Positions 36,354-47,500 of a stretch of 64,000 nt of DNA are shown piece by piece. The DNA lies in assembly GCA_037127255.1 (NCBI GenBank), contig JBANSL010000020.1, forward strand, positions 56,023,098 to 56,087,097, read 5' to 3'. The DNA comes from Persicaria tinctoria. Taxonomy: Eukaryota > Streptophyta > Magnoliopsida > Caryophyllales > Polygonaceae. A program made the translations under genes and the position numbers. The number at the start of each line of letters is the position of its first letter. The first letter of the stretch is position 1. The notes beneath the pieces are model-generated. The model searched no databases. It saw nothing but the letters and a program-made list of their open reading frames with translations, and was not told the origin of the DNA.

Positions 36354-36515
36354 TCAAGAGGAGACGGAATACTGGGAAGAAGGATCGAGATTCTTCTTAG
36401 GCTTGTTGAGGTCGGGAGGACAGTAAACCACGGAAACGAGCATGGCACCAGGAAAGACGAAGTATTTGGCGACTACCGCCAATTTTGACAGGAGTGGTTC
36501 GCCTCTCATCAGCAT
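36354..36515 (-). CDS. Probable small membrane protein, 53 aa
   Basis: An ATG at 36515 opens a frame of 53 residues and a TGA. It begins MLMRGEPLLSKLAVVAKYFV, continues FPGAMLVSVVYCPPDLNK and ends SSQYSVSS. Residues about 11-30 are hydrophobic enough for one membrane helix, preceded by basic residues and followed by a Pro/Lys-rich tail. I recognise no named family, although it reads like a small conserved plant membrane peptide. Just upstream, CTCTCTGCAG looks like an acceptor, so an intron in the 5' leader is likely. The + strand frame MAPGKTKYLATTANFD over the same DNA is taken to be a shadow. The first 20-odd codons and the leader are duplicated at 37719-37888. Confidence 0.55.
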   Translation of the reverse strand: MLMRGEPLLSKLAVVAKYFVFPGAMLVSVVYCPPDLNKPKKNLDPSSQYSVSS

Positions 36516-36672
36516 CTTCGCTAGGATCGGCAAGAAACTTCACCTGCAGAGAGATTCAACGCAAAGAGATAGCTGGGGATGGATCGTGCGACTTCCGCTA
36601 GATCTGTTTTCGTTGATCGGCCAATTTAGGGCAAACGTTACTGGGTGAGTAATTGGGTATACAATTTGTTAT

Positions 36673-37719
36673 GGGTAAATAGCAGTAAACCACCCTTTAA
36701 ATATAGGCATTTGCACAAAACCACCCCTTAAAATAGAAATTGCAGAAAATCACCCTTAACATATACTCTGTTAACCAAACACCACCCTTCCCGTTAGTTT
36801 ACCAGCTTCCGTTTAAAAAAGTCACATCAAACCCTCTCTCTGTCCCTATCAAAAAAAAAACCTAAAAAAAAAATCAAACTCTTTCTCTAACCATGGAAGC
36901 GATCGAGGAGAAAAATTGGACCTTTAGGTTAATTACATCCTCCTCCTCTTTCAACTTATAGGAGTCCTCTAGGGTTTGGAATTTCAACAGGTTGGGCCAT
37001 TAATACAAGGAAGAGGAGGAGGACCAAGCTAGAGAGACAATGCACACGAGGATTCGAAGGAACATTCGGAAGAACACATCAGAGATTTTGGCATTGGAGG
37101 CGACGATTCGGAGGAGGCAACGGCGGAAGGAGGCCCTCGGGGTTGAGGTGGTTGTCCTTTGAACAGCACCTGCCATGGTCCAAGCCAAATTGGCCAGGCT
37201 TGGTGCCGTATTGAAGAGATTCCGGGTTAGAGCTCAGATCTAAAATTACTTTTATTTCCTCTCTAAAAGTATTCAAAAAGATCATATGATCTTTCTGATT
37301 TGTATAAATTGTTCAATACGTTTGCCATTTTTTATTTGTTCGAGTGGATTAGATTTTAATATTTGGGCATAATCCCCTATTAAATTTTGTTATTTGTAAT
37401 GATTTTGTGTGGATTTTTTTTATCTTTCTCGATCTTTTGTGATATGGGTATATTCGTGGATATGATTTGAAGTGGTGATTTCCATTGTTGTTTTACACTG
37501 TATTGATTTCAAAGAATGGCATTTAAGATAAAATTTGAGAGAAAGATGAGGATATTTTAGTCTTTTGTTGAAAATTAATGAAAATCTAACGGAATCAATA
37601 GGGAGGGTGGTCTTTGGTTAACAGAGTATATGTTAAGGGTGGTTTTCTGCAATTTGTATTTTAAGGGGTGGTTTTGAGCAAATGACTATATTTAAAGGGA
37701 GGTTTACTACTATTTACCC
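36673..37719. mobile_element. Long-TIR element (MULE-like) beside the small membrane protein gene
   Basis: The left end GGGTAAATAGCAGTAAACCA pairs with the reverse-complemented right end GGGTAAATAGTAGTAAACCT. About 120 bp of the termini correspond, including CACCCCTTAAAATA, CACCCTTAACATATACTCTG and TTAACCAAA. The 9 bases on the two sides do not match, so no target-site duplication is visible. The centre (about 36890-37260) is richer in GC and may be captured sequence (- frame PGQFGLDHGRCCSKDNHLNP), but I cannot assign it. A further partial terminus (GGATAAATAGCAGAAACCCA) lies at 37916. Confidence 0.7.
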
Positions 37720-37888
37720 AGGAAAGACGAAGTATTTGGCGACTACCGCCAATTTTGACAGGAGTGGTTCGCCTCTCATCAGCATCTTCGCTTGGATCGG
37801 CAAGAAACTTCACCTGCAGAGAGATTCAACGCAAAGAGATAGCTGGGGATGGATCGTGCGACTTCCGCTAGATCTGTTTTCGTTGATC
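37719..37888 (-). pseudogene. Duplicated 5' part of the small membrane protein gene
   Basis: 170 bp nearly identical to 36449-36618, in the same orientation, on the far side of the TIR element. Its ATG is at 37785. The frame matches the first ~22 codons and then stops in the transposon terminus (TAA at 37714), giving a 23-codon truncated product. It includes the leader and the putative intron acceptor. Confidence 0.75.
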
Positions 37889-38601
37889 TTGAAGCCATCT
37901 TTTAGAGAGAAAGATGGATAAATAGCAGAAACCCACCCTTAACATATTTACCCAAAGATGGGTAAATACCCTCCTTGCCTACGGTAAAAAAGATAGATCG
38001 ACTAAGCGATCTTGAAGCCATCAAAAGATGGCTTGATAACCCTATGCAGAGGAGGCAGTAAAAAAAACATTAGAAGCTAAGATTACAATAACGTATAAAA
38101 TTATAATTAAAAACTAAAAATGGAGCCTTGATTCTTGAATTCTGCTCTGGTGGCTTCGAAAGCGGAGAAGATTGCGGGTATGGAACCAGATATTGCAACG
38201 GCTCATCAGTATTGTTGCATGTAATGCCTTGGAGGTTGAGATTTGAAGGTTATACTTGAGATTTGAAGGTTGAACGACAAAAGACATGCATGAATCTTTT
38301 GTTAGATTAAGGGATAGGGAAACAAGGATTTGTTGTGAGTAATTAGGACCTTGTATTTGGATTTAATAGATTTGAGATTTGAGTGGAGGGTAGGTTGGTT
38401 TTCAAATTGGGGGTTTACATGGCTGCAGGGAGCAATTTGGGTTTCATATTTTGGTTTGGTTGATTTTTTTTTTTTTTGTTGGAGATTTGAAGCTAAGACT
38501 GAAGAGAGGGTTTGATAACCTAACCTTTGAATGTGATAACCAATATTCCGACTCATTTTTTTAACCATAAATTTAACAATAACATGAAATTGTTTAAATG
38601 A

Positions 38602-38839
38602 TACTCCCTCCGATCCAAAATACATGTCGTTTGACTTTTTAGCACGTATTTTAATAAGCTAAAAACTATATAAAATATTAGTTTTTTTTTGTAAATTTTT
38701 TACAACTTAATATTTGTTGGTAATAAGTATTAAATTGTAAAAACATAATAATAAAAAACTTAATATATTATATAGTGTTTAGCTCCTTAAAATACGTGTT
38801 AAAAAGTCAAACAACATGTATTTTGGATCGGAGGGAGTA
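38602..38839. mobile_element. Stowaway-type MITE
   Basis: TA-flanked; ends CTCCCTCCGATCCAAAATAC and its near-perfect complement at the right. The internal arms AGCTAAAAACTATATAAAAT and complement form a long hairpin. This is the best-preserved member of the family also seen at 30272 and 31278. Confidence 0.9.
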
Positions 38840-39343
38840 CCATACAAACTTCATCAAAATCTTAATTTCGTCAATTATATGTTATCGATTCTTGTTGTAT
38901 TTATAGTCGGAAAAAATAATCAAGATGCTTTGTTATCATCGCCTCAAAACGAGCAGGGTAAAACTTCACCTATATCACTTCTATTTATGGCTTTTCATAT
39001 ACGCATTGTAATTACATTGTATATTTTTGTGCATAGATGACAACAAAAACTATATATGTTTGGTGCATTCTATATTTATATACATTATACAACAATACAA
39101 TAACATCTCCCTCCTAAATCTCATCGAAGACTATAGGTTTTGAATGTACACATCTATGTCCTGAGTAAGTCGAGAAGATTTTAATTTATGTTATGTGTAA
39201 TACAAACTATATGGGCACAAGAGTAAAATTAACAGCATATCTAAAAGCCATCAATAAAAAAGCATACATAAATGCTAAACTAAAAGCCCAACAACACAAA
39301 AAAACACAAAAGACAAACCCTCTAAACCTAGACTAGTCTCTAA

Positions 39344-39756
39344 GAGCATCCACAACCAAGGGTTTTCACTACCTTAAGGTAATTAAAAGGTAACCTTATG
39401 GTTGTAGACAAAACCTAAAGGTAAAGGGAGGGAAGGGGTTATCTTAGTGTGGAGAGGTAGAGTGTGCTTTGGACCATGTGCAAAATTGATGCTTTATTTA
39501 TTTATTACTCCGTATGTTTTTCTATTTAACTAATAAAATTATGATTGATGGAAATAATATGATGAATATAGATATATGAGAAAAAGGCGATGATGAGGTA
39601 AACTTATGGTTGTGAAGTAAAAATATAAAAACTTAAAAAAAAAGAGGTAAATAAAATGAAAAATTATTTAAAAGAAAAAATAAATAATGTGTCAAAATAT
39701 TATGAAAAGATATAAGAAAAAATGAAAAAGAGGTAACTTTATGGTTGCGGATGGTC
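39344..39756. mobile_element. Tourist/Harbinger-type MITE
   Basis: The ends GAGCATCCACAACCAAG and (reverse complement) GACCATCCGCAACCATAA are flanked by TAA on both sides (39341-39343, 39757-39759). The 413-bp element is AT-rich inside and non-coding. Confidence 0.8.
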
Positions 39757-39759
39757 TAA

Positions 39760-40737
39760 CCACCCAAACCCATACTATAGACTTCCTTCACTCAAATGCT
39801 CCTTTATTTTTTATACAAGGCTCATTTAGAAGGTGTCAGATCCGTTGATTCAATCAAATGCTTCTTTTTCAATGGTTTAAAGTCAAACACCATTTTCCTC
39901 GCTAAACGCTATAATACTAAGAAGTAAGAACTTGTACAGAAACACATCCTCAAAAATCAAATCGTAACATCTTCAAACTGGAAAGTGAGATTATCTCCTT
40001 AGCATGTAACCAGACCAACGTAGTCTCGATTTCCTCAATTTATCCCAAAATTTTAGTCAGTAGTCACTCCCACTTTGTTGTTGATAAATTCATTTATGAA
40101 ATTAGCCGTGGTTTTGGTTTGAATTTTGGTGTCCCTTCCTTCATTTTTTTTTTTTTGGATAATGGTAAAAATTCGAAATACTAGACAAAACCATTGTCTG
40201 GTAAATTGAGAGGGCGAGGATCGCCAGATAGGCTGACCGTCATGGAACAACAACAAACCAAAGGAAATAACAGAATGAAGAAACCTCGCACGCTTGGACA
40301 AACAACATCATACTCGACGTGGATGGCTCGAAAAGGTAAGTGAATAGTGAGAACATGGTATAGCGTAGGGTAACGCGACGTCTCACCGCCGGAAGACAGA
40401 AAGCAGAAACCACGATAGAGAAGAGACGACTCATGAAAAAGTGTGGATTACACGACGTTTTTCTCACCTAGATGAGAGATATTCGGAAACCCCGAACACT
40501 GCAACGTTCATCATGACCAACGGTGTCCCTTCATATTTTTAATGGGAAGTGAGATCTGCAAATATGGCTGAAAGCCCAACAACAGGCCCAGCCAGGCGTA
40601 ACCGTCACAGTACAATCCAAACCTCATGAATCTCATGACCCGGTGATCCGATTCGAAACTGTAAGTAGTATATCCAAAGACCACAAGTGAAGCTTCCCTA
40701 TTTCCTTCATCTCTCTGAAAGTTTGAGTGGACCGAAA
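39760..40737. other. Intergenic, promoter region of the esterase gene
   Basis: No gene is supported. The last ~100 bases before the ATG at 40738 (CTTCCCTATTTCCTTCATCTC) look like a pyrimidine-rich plant 5' leader. Confidence 0.5.
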
Positions 40738-42715
40738 ATGAGGGCCAAGATTTATCTATTCGGCGACTCCATCACCGAGGAGTCGTTCGGCGATGGCGGC
40801 TGGGGCGCTTCCATTTCCCACCATTTCTCTCGTTCTGTAAGACTGTAATTCCCTCCCTCCTATTCTGGAATCTTCCTCTATTAGTCATCACATTGAGTTT
40901 CCAGTTTTTCTTCTTAAGCTGCGCTTGTGCTTGTTCCAGGCTGATGTAGTGCTAAGAGGCTACAGTGGCTACAACACTCGGTGGGCTCTTAAGGTGTTTG
41001 ACCGGGTTTTCCCGGCCGCCGGAGATCACGGATCGCCGCCGCCTTTGGCGGTTGTGGTGTTCTTTGGCGCCAATGACGCTTGCCTCCCTGATCAATACGC
41101 TGCCTTCCAGCACGTTCCTCTCCACGAGTACAAGCTCAACCTCTGCACCATTGTATCTACTCTCAAGGTATCTATGTCTATGTTCAGCACGCTGCCTGTT
41201 TATTTACTGTTAAATTGGTTTCCGGTTGAAATTAGGAATTGGATCATATTGATGAATTAGGTTTTTCGAAGCTAATGGATGGTTGACCATTGACACTTGC
41301 TATGTGATTGAAGGTGTTTGGTTGAAATTAGGGATCAAACAAGTGCAGAAACTCAGGACTGATGAATTGATAGGCCAAAACCAGATTTGGAATGGCCTTA
41401 TTGCACCTTGTGGTACTTATACAGTTCCACCAATTGGTGATGCTCAGTTTTAAATGAAAGGCATTAGTAATTTAGTATTAGCATTAAGAACACTCTCTAC
41501 GGCCTGTTCTTAAGGAAGTACTGTTATTGTATATTGTTAGGAAAATGTGTTTCTGATTTGGGTGCTCTAAGGAGCAATGAAACTACACATAGCTATGAAT
41601 TTAATCCAAAACCATTTGGTTGCCATTTTAGCTACTCACATTTTGACTATCACAATGCTTCATCGTGAGCGCTGCTGCGCTCTGACGACACCATGATCTG
41701 AACAAACAAAACACAAGAAGTTCACTGTGCACCCCTGCCATGTGCCCTAGTGGTTGATGTCTATTTGATTTGATTTTGTATTGCTTGAGAGATCATATGT
41801 AGCATGAAATGTCCAGAGGCGTCATATATGAGCATAGTGAGAGAATTTCATTTATTATTTTGTAAAGTTAGAATTCAGTTACTTTTTCTAAGTGTTTATG
41901 TGGTTCCACGAGGAAGCATGTGAACTATTCGACTTGTAAATTTCTGCCTGCAGAAACGATGGCCTAGCACAGCCATAATTCTTGTTACACCTCCTCCAAT
42001 TGATGAAGCTGGACGCATACGGTATATGCCTTTTCAATTTAGTTTCCCATTCAAAAGTGTACAGTTCACTTAAACCATAAACCATGCAGGAATCCATATG
42101 TTGAGAATGGAAATGGTAGACCTGAAAGGACTAATGAGGCTGCTGGTGAGTATGCAAAAGCCTGCACTGTCGTTGCCAACGAATGCGGAGCATTGGTTAT
42201 AGATCTCTGGACTAAAATGCAAGAGCTCCCCAACTGGGAAGAAGCGTGTCTAAGGTACTCATTTTCTGGATTTGTGAAATACTTGTCTGATAGTTACCCT
42301 GCCTTGTAGTCCTATATACCTGTGCACAGTACTTGAGTACTGTGGTGAATGGTGCATTTAGTTTGGGTAAACATAATAGTAACATATAGCTGAGGTTACT
42401 ATAACACCATCAAGAGACAAAGTTACGAGTATGGTAGATTGGGTACCCAAAAACATCGTTTGTGATTTGTTTTAAAATTTTAGAAGCCCTAACTAAATAT
42501 GTCGTTCTGACTTGAAAAGCCCTATTCTAGCCCTAATATGTGTGTTCTTTGTCCACAGAGACGGGTTGCATTTGACCCGCCAAGGTAACATGGTTGTGTT
42601 CGAGGCAGTTGTGGAAAAACTAAGGGAGGCAGGGGCGTCTCTTGAAAATCTGCCAGTTGATCTCCCACTCTTTGCCAACATCGATCCTAAAGATCCTCTC
42701 AAGGCTTTTGAATAG
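40738..42715 (+). CDS. GDSL/SGNH esterase of the CPRD49 / At5g45920 type (isoamyl acetate-hydrolysing esterase-like)
   Basis: Exons are 40738-40836, 40940-41167, 41954-42021, 42090-42254 and 42559-42715; all junctions are GT-AG and in phase, giving 238 residues, the usual length. The N-terminus MRAKIYLFGDSITEESFGDG carries block I with nucleophile Ser. VVLRGYSGYNTRWALK holds the Gly of the oxyanion hole, VVVFFGANDACLP the GxND block, ILVTPPPIDEAGR a subgroup signature, and RDGLHLTRQGNMVVF the catalytic Asp-His block. There is no signal peptide, so the protein should be cytosolic. The family cleaves short-chain esters and is related to yeast Iah1; the plant substrate is unknown. The start is the only ATG before the FGDS block. 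The gene shows no damage. Confidence 0.94.
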
Positions 42716-43203
42716 CCACAAACCCCATGAACATGCTGGTTTTCTTCATTATATACCGGCAAAAATGGTGGTGCTCAACAGGCTGGGTATGGGTATGACA
42801 CAACGTCTGAACTAGTAGAGGAAATGCCTATGTGGGAATTGACACAACTGTAAAATGTTTGTCTTTGACAAGTGATACATCATTTTTAGTCAGCAGACCT
42901 TGTGGGAACAAAGTACTCCCTCTTATGTTAATGATGCATTATAGAGGTTATATTTGATACCTAAGGTTTGAACTCAGAGCTTTGGTTGTGTAAGAAAACC
43001 AAGCTTTATTTTCCTTGCACAATAATGGCACAATTATGTTGCCTGATTTTTGGACCATGTACTACTTAATTATATTTTCAAGAACACTTACGTAGGGCAA
43101 GAGATCAAACAACATAAGCAGCATACACTAAGGAATAAACATGTATTCAAAGTTGAGATATCATTTAACACTGCATAACGTGTACAATTAATCACAAAAC
43201 AAA

Positions 43204-43483
43204 GGATGTGTTTGGATTCCAAATGCATTATGTTTATAATACAAAATGATAAGGCGGTGTTTGGTTAACAGAATTTTCAAGGTGTTTAAATTATGATGTT
43301 TTTAGATTTCACGATATATTAATTAAAATGAAATTATTTTATCTCGATTTACGTGATTATTCGGTTAAATTACGATTTTACCTCGGTTTTTACGAGATTT
43401 TCATTTTTACAACCAAACAGACACATAAAACAAGGTAAAATAATTGCATTATAATGAAAATACAATGGAATCCAAACACACCC
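43204..43483. mobile_element. Small TIR element containing a second one
   Basis: Outer ends GGATGTGTTTGGATTCCAAA and (reverse complement) GGGTGTGTTTGGATTCCATT. Inside, 43253-43424 has its own ends GGCGGTGTTTGGTTAACAG and (reverse complement) GTGTCTGTTTGGTTGTAAA, flanked by ATAA on both sides. The TGTTTGG ends suggest hAT- or Harbinger-derived MITEs; I cannot decide which. Confidence 0.5.
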
Positions 43484-44543
43484 AAAAACTTAGCAACTGG
43501 AAAAATAAAATTTTATTCTAGCTTTTGGAGAAAAGAGGTTGGTTAAGTGATTGGGTATACAACTAATACAAGGTACAAAACAAGGCCTGCTCACAATAAG
43601 CATTCACGTCTTGCAAATTGCAGCTAATAACGGATTCCGAACACCCCTTCGGACTATCCATAATCCATCCACCAAAACCAACTTGTGTTTATGGATCTAA
43701 AATCATCTTTGCTTTCACCCTCCTGACTGGTGGTTTAAACTTCGAATAGTAGAAACTAGAAACACTAGACAAAGTGCAGGTTACTTGATATGTGTACTTC
43801 ACCACAACCACGAGCATTAAACAATGGCCAATCATCACCCTTAGGATTCAAACCAAACTGTTTATGCCCCTTCAATTTTGTTGCATCAGTATTTTATGCA
43901 GAGTATGTTCAAAGAGCCGCCACTAAGGGTAAGCAGATGGGAAACAAAGGGATTAAACCATCCAATCCAATAGCAAAGAAAAGGAGAACCAGAAGAAGGT
44001 AGCAGGTTTGTAACTATTAGTCTAGTACCAGTAAGAAGCATCAACTTCTCATTGATTGCTTTCTTATGCAGTATGTGTGAGACGTAGTAGCATTCAAATT
44101 TCAAAGGTTCTAGTTAGTACCTGTGAGGTACAGATGTACAGGGGGTAAATCATACAGCAGTTCCCTTGACGGGGAAGCGCTAGAATCTCACTGCTGCATC
44201 ATTATGATGCTTATTTCCCTGACAATGAGAAAGAAAGGAAAACATTAGTAGAACGTGTGCTGTATTTGAAACTACCTTGAAAGAAGAACAGATATTTATG
44301 ATTGAAAAAAGCCTTTCAGTTGCTGCCAACTAACAGAACTGGTATGCGTGTCAGAGAGAGACTTTTACTGCATCAGCTGGGTCTACAGTTCTGCTTGAAA
44401 GCTCCATGGAAATTAACCTAGAAGCAAGATTCTGGACCTGGCAAAGGTATCATCATTGTCAAGGAAATTTGCATTTTGCTCAAGAGTTATAAGCAAAATA
44501 ACCAGAGCTAAAAAGTGACAGGCTATTATGAAAACGAAGAGCA
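43484..44543. other. Gene-free stretch, includes the 3' flank of the - strand gene
   Basis: No supportable reading frame. It lies downstream of two convergent genes and presumably contains their untranslated 3' ends. Confidence 0.5.
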
Positions 44544-47500
44544 TCAGAAGGATATTTTCTGGTCATGCATGGGATCGCTAAGTAGAAGAAGTTTGTTGTT
44601 AGTAACGAGAACTCGCACAAGCAATTCCTTTGCCTCTTCTTGTTTCTTTCTCAACATGCTGCATATCTGCATAAAATGGTATCCCAGGTTATATGCTGAT
44701 TTTTTAAACTTTTTTTCAGAAAAGGTGCTTCATGATCAAACTTTTGCATCCATGTATTAGAAATAGGGGCTGGGGCGGATATCATAAGAAAAAATTCATT
44801 CAGCAATACGAAGCAGCACGAACTCTCAGCTAATGTGGTTGTACAGTTTCAAATTTTGATTTGCACCCTAGAATGCAAGTTATCAATTTACCAATTCATT
44901 AAGGAACTTTCCAATTTTTTCAGAAGCTGAGAGACAGCCAGCAGACCAGGAAAGCAAGAGTAAGCTGAACTAAACAGGCAGAAAACCCAAGGATGAAAAT
45001 TGAGCAGACTGAACAATCAATGAAAGAAACAAGTATTATTTCCAAGATCCAGCTGAATAAGGTTCAATAAAATGATGAAGACTGCCCTACATAGATGGCA
45101 TTGATAAGGATAGCTAAGAACTACCATTTTCTTTACTGGAGTTCTTTTGTTCAATCTAAAAGGAAAGTGTAAATTCAACCTTTCTAATAACCTCTGTACT
45201 TGACCAATTTCACATGTGTCAAACTTTCATTCAGCATTAAAAAAAACCTTTTTGTCTTCTTTACATTTCCATTGTTTTTTCCATGTCCAACTGTCCAAGT
45301 TCCCTGACTAGTTATATTTTAGCATTGGTAAACACTTACCTGATCAAGCTCTTTTCCAAAGGCCTCAGCCTTCTCAATAGTTTCATCATTTTCCATCGCA
45401 AATTTCATCTCATGAGGAACCTTGAATGCTGATTCTGGCTGTTTGTCAGAGACACTCTTCAAGCTACAGTCCAGGATATTCTTATGGAGACCAACCTGAC
45501 AGACATGTCAAGCAAGCGCATTTAACATTCAACAGTAAAACTGCTTCTTTTTCCCTCCTTGTTTCTCGATAGAACAAGAGGTTTTAGCTATTACTATTTT
45601 CAGGCTTGTCTTAGAGGTTACCTCAGCTTGAGCCACTCCATCTGAATCCTCTTTATAATTTCTGCAACTTCAATGAAAGATGGTCACCAAACTACTACAA
45701 TTAGAAAAATGTTATGCACAAACACTGAATGGTATGAAAATACCTGCTTTGATATGGAGAGACTCGTTTTGATGGATGTAACACTATTGGGGCTGCATCA
45801 GAAGCCTTCAGACAGCTTGAAATAGTTAGCAAAATGTTACCACAGTTCCATAGAGGAATACATTGATCAAAAGCAAAAATGGACAGACCTCAGCAATCTT
45901 CCGTTTTATAGACATGGCTGGAGATTGTTGTTTTCCTGACCCAGCTAGTTGGACAGGTTTTGTGGGCACATTCATGCCGTTGTTGTCCAATTTTTTTGCA
46001 GTAACTATTTTATCTTCTAATGCTGGAGAACTGAACACCTCAACAGTATTTAGACAAGATGCATTAATCATCAGACTTAGCATCATTGGTAAAGGTTGTA
46101 CAGAATCAAAATACCTTGAAATCCTCAGGCTAGAAAAATTAGGCATCTTCTTGCTAACTGTAAGAGTTGAAAGCTTCCCAACAACAGTATCCATCTTCAG
46201 CTTACGAACCGATTGCAAGCTTGGAATCTTTGGCTTTAGGACCTCAGAACCTTGGTTATTGCTTTTACTAGTGCTACCAGGTAACAATGAAGATTGCACT
46301 CGGAAACTGCTCCAATTTCAAACACATTGCAAAATTAGGATATCTTAGGATAATAGAAATGTCATAGGATTCCTTGAAGTATTTTGTAAGTAAAAAATTA
46401 CAGGGATTTGCATTGTTTTCATAAAAGATGTGAAACCTTGAACAATTAAGTTGACAGCCATCTGAGCACAGAAAGTTGGTGTTTCTTTAACCAGAGGCTC
46501 TACATGATTTTAAAATAGTAAAAATGACCATCTGTCTATTCATTCCTGTGAATATATCTAGTGGCAAGCACAATCAAGTTGTTGTTTGACTTTTAGATTC
46601 AGGAAATATAGATGTTCAAAATTTAAGCGGTCAATCACAAAAGTAAAACATTTCTAGGCAACCCTGCCATACAGTGGCTCCCTATACAGCTCAAATGGCT
46701 CAAATTGTTTACATATAATCAGCAATGGAACTATGGAAGCCAGGCATCTTTGGATGGAAGTGATAGTTCCTAAATTAAATGTGAACGGCTCCTGAAGTAA
46801 TTGTGCATTTAATACAAGTATATTGTATCAGGAAAACATCAAGAAAATATTCGAAGATCTAAAAGATTAGGTTCCTAGTTTGGAACATTCTAAGGGTATT
46901 TTCTATTGGAGTAGATCACCTTCAAAACCAACAAGGCAAGGCAAACGAGAGATACCTTATGAGGATAAACGGTCAGAAGAATGACTGCAGTCGAAGAAAA
47001 CACAGATAGGGAATCAAAAATATATTATGTCTCACCTTGAAGGTTTAGTATCCTCTTTTTTATTCTCAGAAATTGTTCCTCTCTCTGCTGCTTTACCATC
47101 ATGTGACACTGATAAACCACCCAAGTTATTTTGCCTTTGAGCCTCCATAGCATCACAGTGTTCCTTTTCCCTGTCCAAACATTAATGTGTAAATAACAAG
47201 TATTCTCAATCTTGTTTATTATATGTGCCATGAGTGCTGGACATGATACAAGTCAGCTTAAAAACTGAAAGTTGAGCCAACTTTATAAGCACAGCTCTCT
47301 TACCTAACACTTTGATCACTGACAACCTTCATGTTGTTGTCTGAAACTATTGTTTCTTGGGTAAATGAACCTGAATTTTTATCCAGGTTGCTTCTGCTCC
47401 GTGCATTATGAGTGCTGTGCCTATAAGAAACACTGCAACATCATCTTTCATTGAGATTGGAAGACCTAGCTGCTCAAAATTTATCATGATAATCCATCAC

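Noticed and set aside
36442..36648. + strand frame of 68 residues starting MAPGKTKYLATTANFD, also seen at 37682-37921
   Set aside because: It overlaps the more plausible - strand membrane protein frame and its leader. Both + copies diverge and end in unrelated DNA.
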